A stretch of 64,000 bases of DNA, taken from Gemmatimonadota bacterium (GTDB lineage: Bacteria > Gemmatimonadota > Gemmatimonadetes > Gemmatimonadales > GWC2-71-9). The translations under genes and the position numbers were made by a program. Shown here one piece after another: positions 62,365-64,000 of the stretch; positions within the stretch are counted from its first letter, which is position 1, and every line of letters begins with the position of its first letter. Location of the stretch: assembly GCA_029863245.1 (NCBI GenBank), contig JAOTVV010000016.1:1-64000 (forward strand), read 5' to 3'. The notes beneath the pieces were generated by a model that saw nothing but the letters and a program-made list of their open reading frames with translations, did not search any database and had not been told where the DNA came from.

Positions 62365-62394
62365 AGTATACCAGAGATCGTGCCCCGCGGTCAA
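62365..62394 (-). promoter_or_regulatory. Near-consensus sigma-70 promoter of the efflux operon
   Basis: On the minus strand TTGACC (62389-62394), an 18-base spacer and TATACT (62365-62370). The -10 ends 8 bases before ATG 62356, so the transcript should start at or within about 3 bases of the start codon. The spacer has no obvious CueR/MerR-type dyad. Confidence 0.7.
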
Positions 62395-62417
62395 AAAAGC
62401 GACGATGAAGGTCGCTT
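62393..62417 (-). terminator. Minus-strand hairpin with T-run overlapping the efflux -35 box
   Basis: AAGCGAC-N7-GTCGCTT (62397-62417) forms a 7-bp stem. On the minus strand it is followed by a run of T (62393-62398) whose end is part of the -35 TTGACC. It would block antisense read-through from the CBS region into the efflux operon. Confidence 0.5.
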
Positions 62418-62516
62418 CACGAGTCGACCCTTGGGGGTGCTGGAGGGCCGGTCTCTGGCGTCAGGAGGGCACCCTCCGGTAATATGAAGGAAGCCACTCC
62501 ATCGAGGAGGCCTCCC

Positions 62517-62954
62517 ATGGCAACCGTTAAGGACATTCTGGGCCGGAAGGGTCGCGACGTGGTCACGATCGTCGCGGACGATTCGGTGCTCAGCGCCGCT
62601 CGCCTCATGAACAAACGCGGCATCGGTGGCGTCGTCGTGCTCGAGGACGACGAGGTCATCGGCATCTTCACCGAGCGGGACATCTTGCGCCGCGTGGTCG
62701 CCGAACGCCGCGATCCCACCACGACCCTGATCCGCGATGTCATGACCACGCCGGTCATGACCTGCAAGCTCGAGGCGAAGCTCGAGGAATGCACGGCGCT
62801 CATGACGGACAAGCGCGTCCGCCACATCCCGGTGGTTGACGCCGACGGACTCTGCGGGATCGTCACGAGCGGTGACATCCTGGCGTATCAGGTCTCGGAG
62901 CAGGCGGACACGATCCAGTACCTCAATAGCTACGTGTTCGACCTCCGAACCTGA
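62517..62954 (+). CDS. Tandem CBS-domain protein (145 aa)
   Basis: Two CBS domains fill the protein: one at about 8-60 (VTIVADDSVLSAARLMNKRG, DEVIGIFTERDILRRV) and one at about 72-130 (VMTTPVMTCKLEAKLEECTA, GLCGIVTSGDILAYQ). GAGGAGG precedes ATG 62517. Such stand-alone CBS pairs bind adenine nucleotides and act as energy or redox sensors, often controlling partner enzymes. No partner is adjacent. It diverges from the efflux operon. Confidence 0.9.
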   Translation: MATVKDILGRKGRDVVTIVADDSVLSAARLMNKRGIGGVVVLEDDEVIGIFTERDILRRVVAERRDPTTTLIRDVMTTPVMTCKLEAKLEECTALMTDKRVRHIPVVDADGLCGIVTSGDILAYQVSEQADTIQYLNSYVFDLRT

Positions 62955-62963
62955 GTCACGACC

Positions 62964-62988
62964 CGCGGCGGCCGCTGATGCCGCCGCG
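62964..62988 (+). terminator. Hairpin between the CBS and MEMO genes
   Basis: CGCGGCGGC-N7-GCCGCCGCG, a perfect 9-bp stem 10 bases after the CBS stop. No T-run; the MEMO gene starts 26 bases later on the same strand, so termination may be partial. Confidence 0.5.
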
Positions 62989-63014
62989 AATCAGGTGCAC
63001 GAAAGGAGCGCGAC

Positions 63015-63845
63015 ATGCTCAGAAATGTGAGCGACCGTCGCGCAGCAGTTGCCGGGTTCTTCTACCCGTCGGATCGGGAGGCGCTCCACTCCCTCGTGGC
63101 GCAGTTCCTGGATCAGGTGGATGCGTCCCCCGCGCCAGCGACCGCCGCCATCGCACCGCATGCAGGACTGGTGTACTCCGGACAGTGCGCGGCGCACGTC
63201 TGGGCGCGCATCGCTCTTCCATCGACCATCGTGATCCTGGCCCCAAACCACACAGGGCGGCTCGACAACCCGGCCGGCGCTGGCGCGTGGGATCGCGGGG
63301 CCTTCCACACACCCCTCGGCAGTGTCACCGTGGCGGCGAATTTCCTGAGCCGCCTGGAGTCCGCGTGCGACCGGGTGCGACACGATGTGTCGGCCCATCT
63401 CCGTGAGCACGCCATCGAGGTCCAACTTCCCTTTCTTCAGCTCCTGGCCCCGGCGACCCTGCTCGCCCCGATCGTGATTGCGTGGGACCGCTGGGAGCCG
63501 TCGCGTGAGCTCGGGGCCGCGCTCGCCGAGGTGGTGCGCCAGTGGCCGGATGACGTGTTGCTCGTCGCGTCGTCGGACATGACCCACTACGAGTCGGCAG
63601 CGAGTGCCGCGCGCAAGGATCGATTGGCCTTGGAGGCGGTGGCCCAGCTCGACGGGGAAGCGCTGCTCGAAACCTGTCACCGGGAAGGAGTGACGATGTG
63701 CGGTCGTGGCCCGGCGGCCGTGGTGCTCGAGGCCGCCCGGCAGCTTGGCGCCACCAAAGCCGAGGTTGTTGACTACCGCCACAGCGGCATGGTGACCGGC
63801 GACGATTCCGAGGTCGTGGCCTACGCTGGTGTGGTGATTCGCTGA
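63015..63845 (+). CDS. MEMO1-family (AmmeMemoRadiSam protein B-like) protein (276 aa)
   Basis: AAGGAG lies 7 bases before ATG 63015. Conserved elements include RAAVAGFFYPSDREALHSLV at the N-terminus, AIAPHAGLVYSGQCAAHVW, ILAPNHTG, EHAIEVQLPFLQLL, ASSDMTHYE and GRGPAAVVLEA. These line the putative metal/active-site pocket of the MEMO fold, which is related to class III ring-opening dioxygenases. In many bacteria this protein is encoded with an AMMECR1 and a radical-SAM protein; neither is in the visible sequence. The biochemical role is not established. Confidence 0.92.
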   Translation: MLRNVSDRRAAVAGFFYPSDREALHSLVAQFLDQVDASPAPATAAIAPHAGLVYSGQCAAHVWARIALPSTIVILAPNHTGRLDNPAGAGAWDRGAFHTPLGSVTVAANFLSRLESACDRVRHDVSAHLREHAIEVQLPFLQLLAPATLLAPIVIAWDRWEPSRELGAALAEVVRQWPDDVLLVASSDMTHYESAASAARKDRLALEAVAQLDGEALLETCHREGVTMCGRGPAAVVLEAARQLGATKAEVVDYRHSGMVTGDDSEVVAYAGVVIR

Positions 63846-63847
63846 CG

Positions 63848-64000
63848 CTACTGGCGTGACGCCAGGATCAGCTCGGCGTACGTTGCCGGATTGGCCGGGT
63901 AGTTCCGTCGCGACAGTGAATTGGAGATTCGTCCATCCGTGCCGCTGCGGGTCACCGTAAGGCTGAGGCGCACCGCCGGGACGTCGGCGACAGGAATCGC
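63848..64000 (-). CDS. 3' end of an unidentified gene (partial, 50 codons visible)
   Basis: An open minus-strand frame enters from the right edge and stops at TAG (63848-63850). The visible C-terminus includes VRLSLTVTRSGTDGRISNSL and ends YAELILASRQ. It converges with the MEMO gene with only 2 bases between them. The fragment is too short to name; a pilin-like or secretion protein tail is one guess. Confidence 0.55.
   Translation of the reverse strand, partial: AIPVADVPAVRLSLTVTRSGTDGRISNSLSRRNYPANPATYAELILASRQ

Overview
The window is 64 kb of GC-rich, densely coding bacterial DNA from a Gram-negative organism. Outer-membrane barrels, OmpA-like proteins, lipoboxes, a TonB-dependent receptor and an RND efflux system all need an outer membrane. 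Several families point to Gemmatimonadota or a nearby FCB-group lineage: a TonB receptor coupled to a DUF4249-like lipoprotein, an S46 dipeptidyl-peptidase, a DUF6526 protein and large DUF11 proteins. That placement is an inference from gene content and was not tested. No rRNA, tRNA, CRISPR array, insertion sequence or phage gene was seen.

Layout. 1-11.7 kb: a cell-surface locus of four DUF11-rich secreted proteins. The first holds near-identical 828-bp tandem repeats. The last is a 2113-residue chimera of DUF11 repeats, an SdrD-like domain, an OmpA peptidoglycan-binding domain and a C-terminal outer-membrane barrel. Two intergenic regions here share dyad motifs. 11.8-19.7 kb: a leucine-dehydrogenase-like enzyme, a GntR regulator overlapping a slipin (SPFH) gene, small membrane and coiled-coil proteins, and an M1 aminopeptidase. 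19.8-28.4 kb: PEP carboxylase, an SbcD-like phosphoesterase, a DUF4097-like lipoprotein, and the TonB receptor with its lipoprotein. 28.4-33.3 kb: a zinc-ribbon membrane protein with a TPR protein, a secreted phosphatase, MscL, and an OmpA protein with thrombospondin type-3 repeats.

33.5-38.4 kb: a signalling locus. An NtrC-type response regulator diverges from a degenerate Hpt-like protein, which is followed by a coiled-coil protein, a Ras/Rab-like GTPase and a soluble histidine kinase. The GTPase and kinase overlap by ATGA. This is the best candidate for an undescribed system. 38.5-40.8 kb: a DUF4332-dodecin pair, a lipoprotein and a zinc-ribbon protein. 40.9-56.2 kb: housekeeping and accessory metabolism, including a serine hydrolase with an MgtC/DUF4010 protein, an S46 peptidase, an ALDH7-type dehydrogenase, an Fpg/Nei glycosylase, a dicarboxylate/amino-acid symporter, a PIG-L deacetylase, a zinc-ribbon-PAS protein, a TPR-membrane protein and a cytochrome c.

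56.3-62.4 kb: a Cus-type copper/silver efflux operon (outer-membrane factor, adaptor, pump) headed by a small Cys/His/Met-rich periplasmic protein, behind a near-consensus promoter that looks leaderless. 62.5-64 kb: a CBS-domain protein, a MEMO1-family protein and the 3' end of an unidentified gene running off the right edge.
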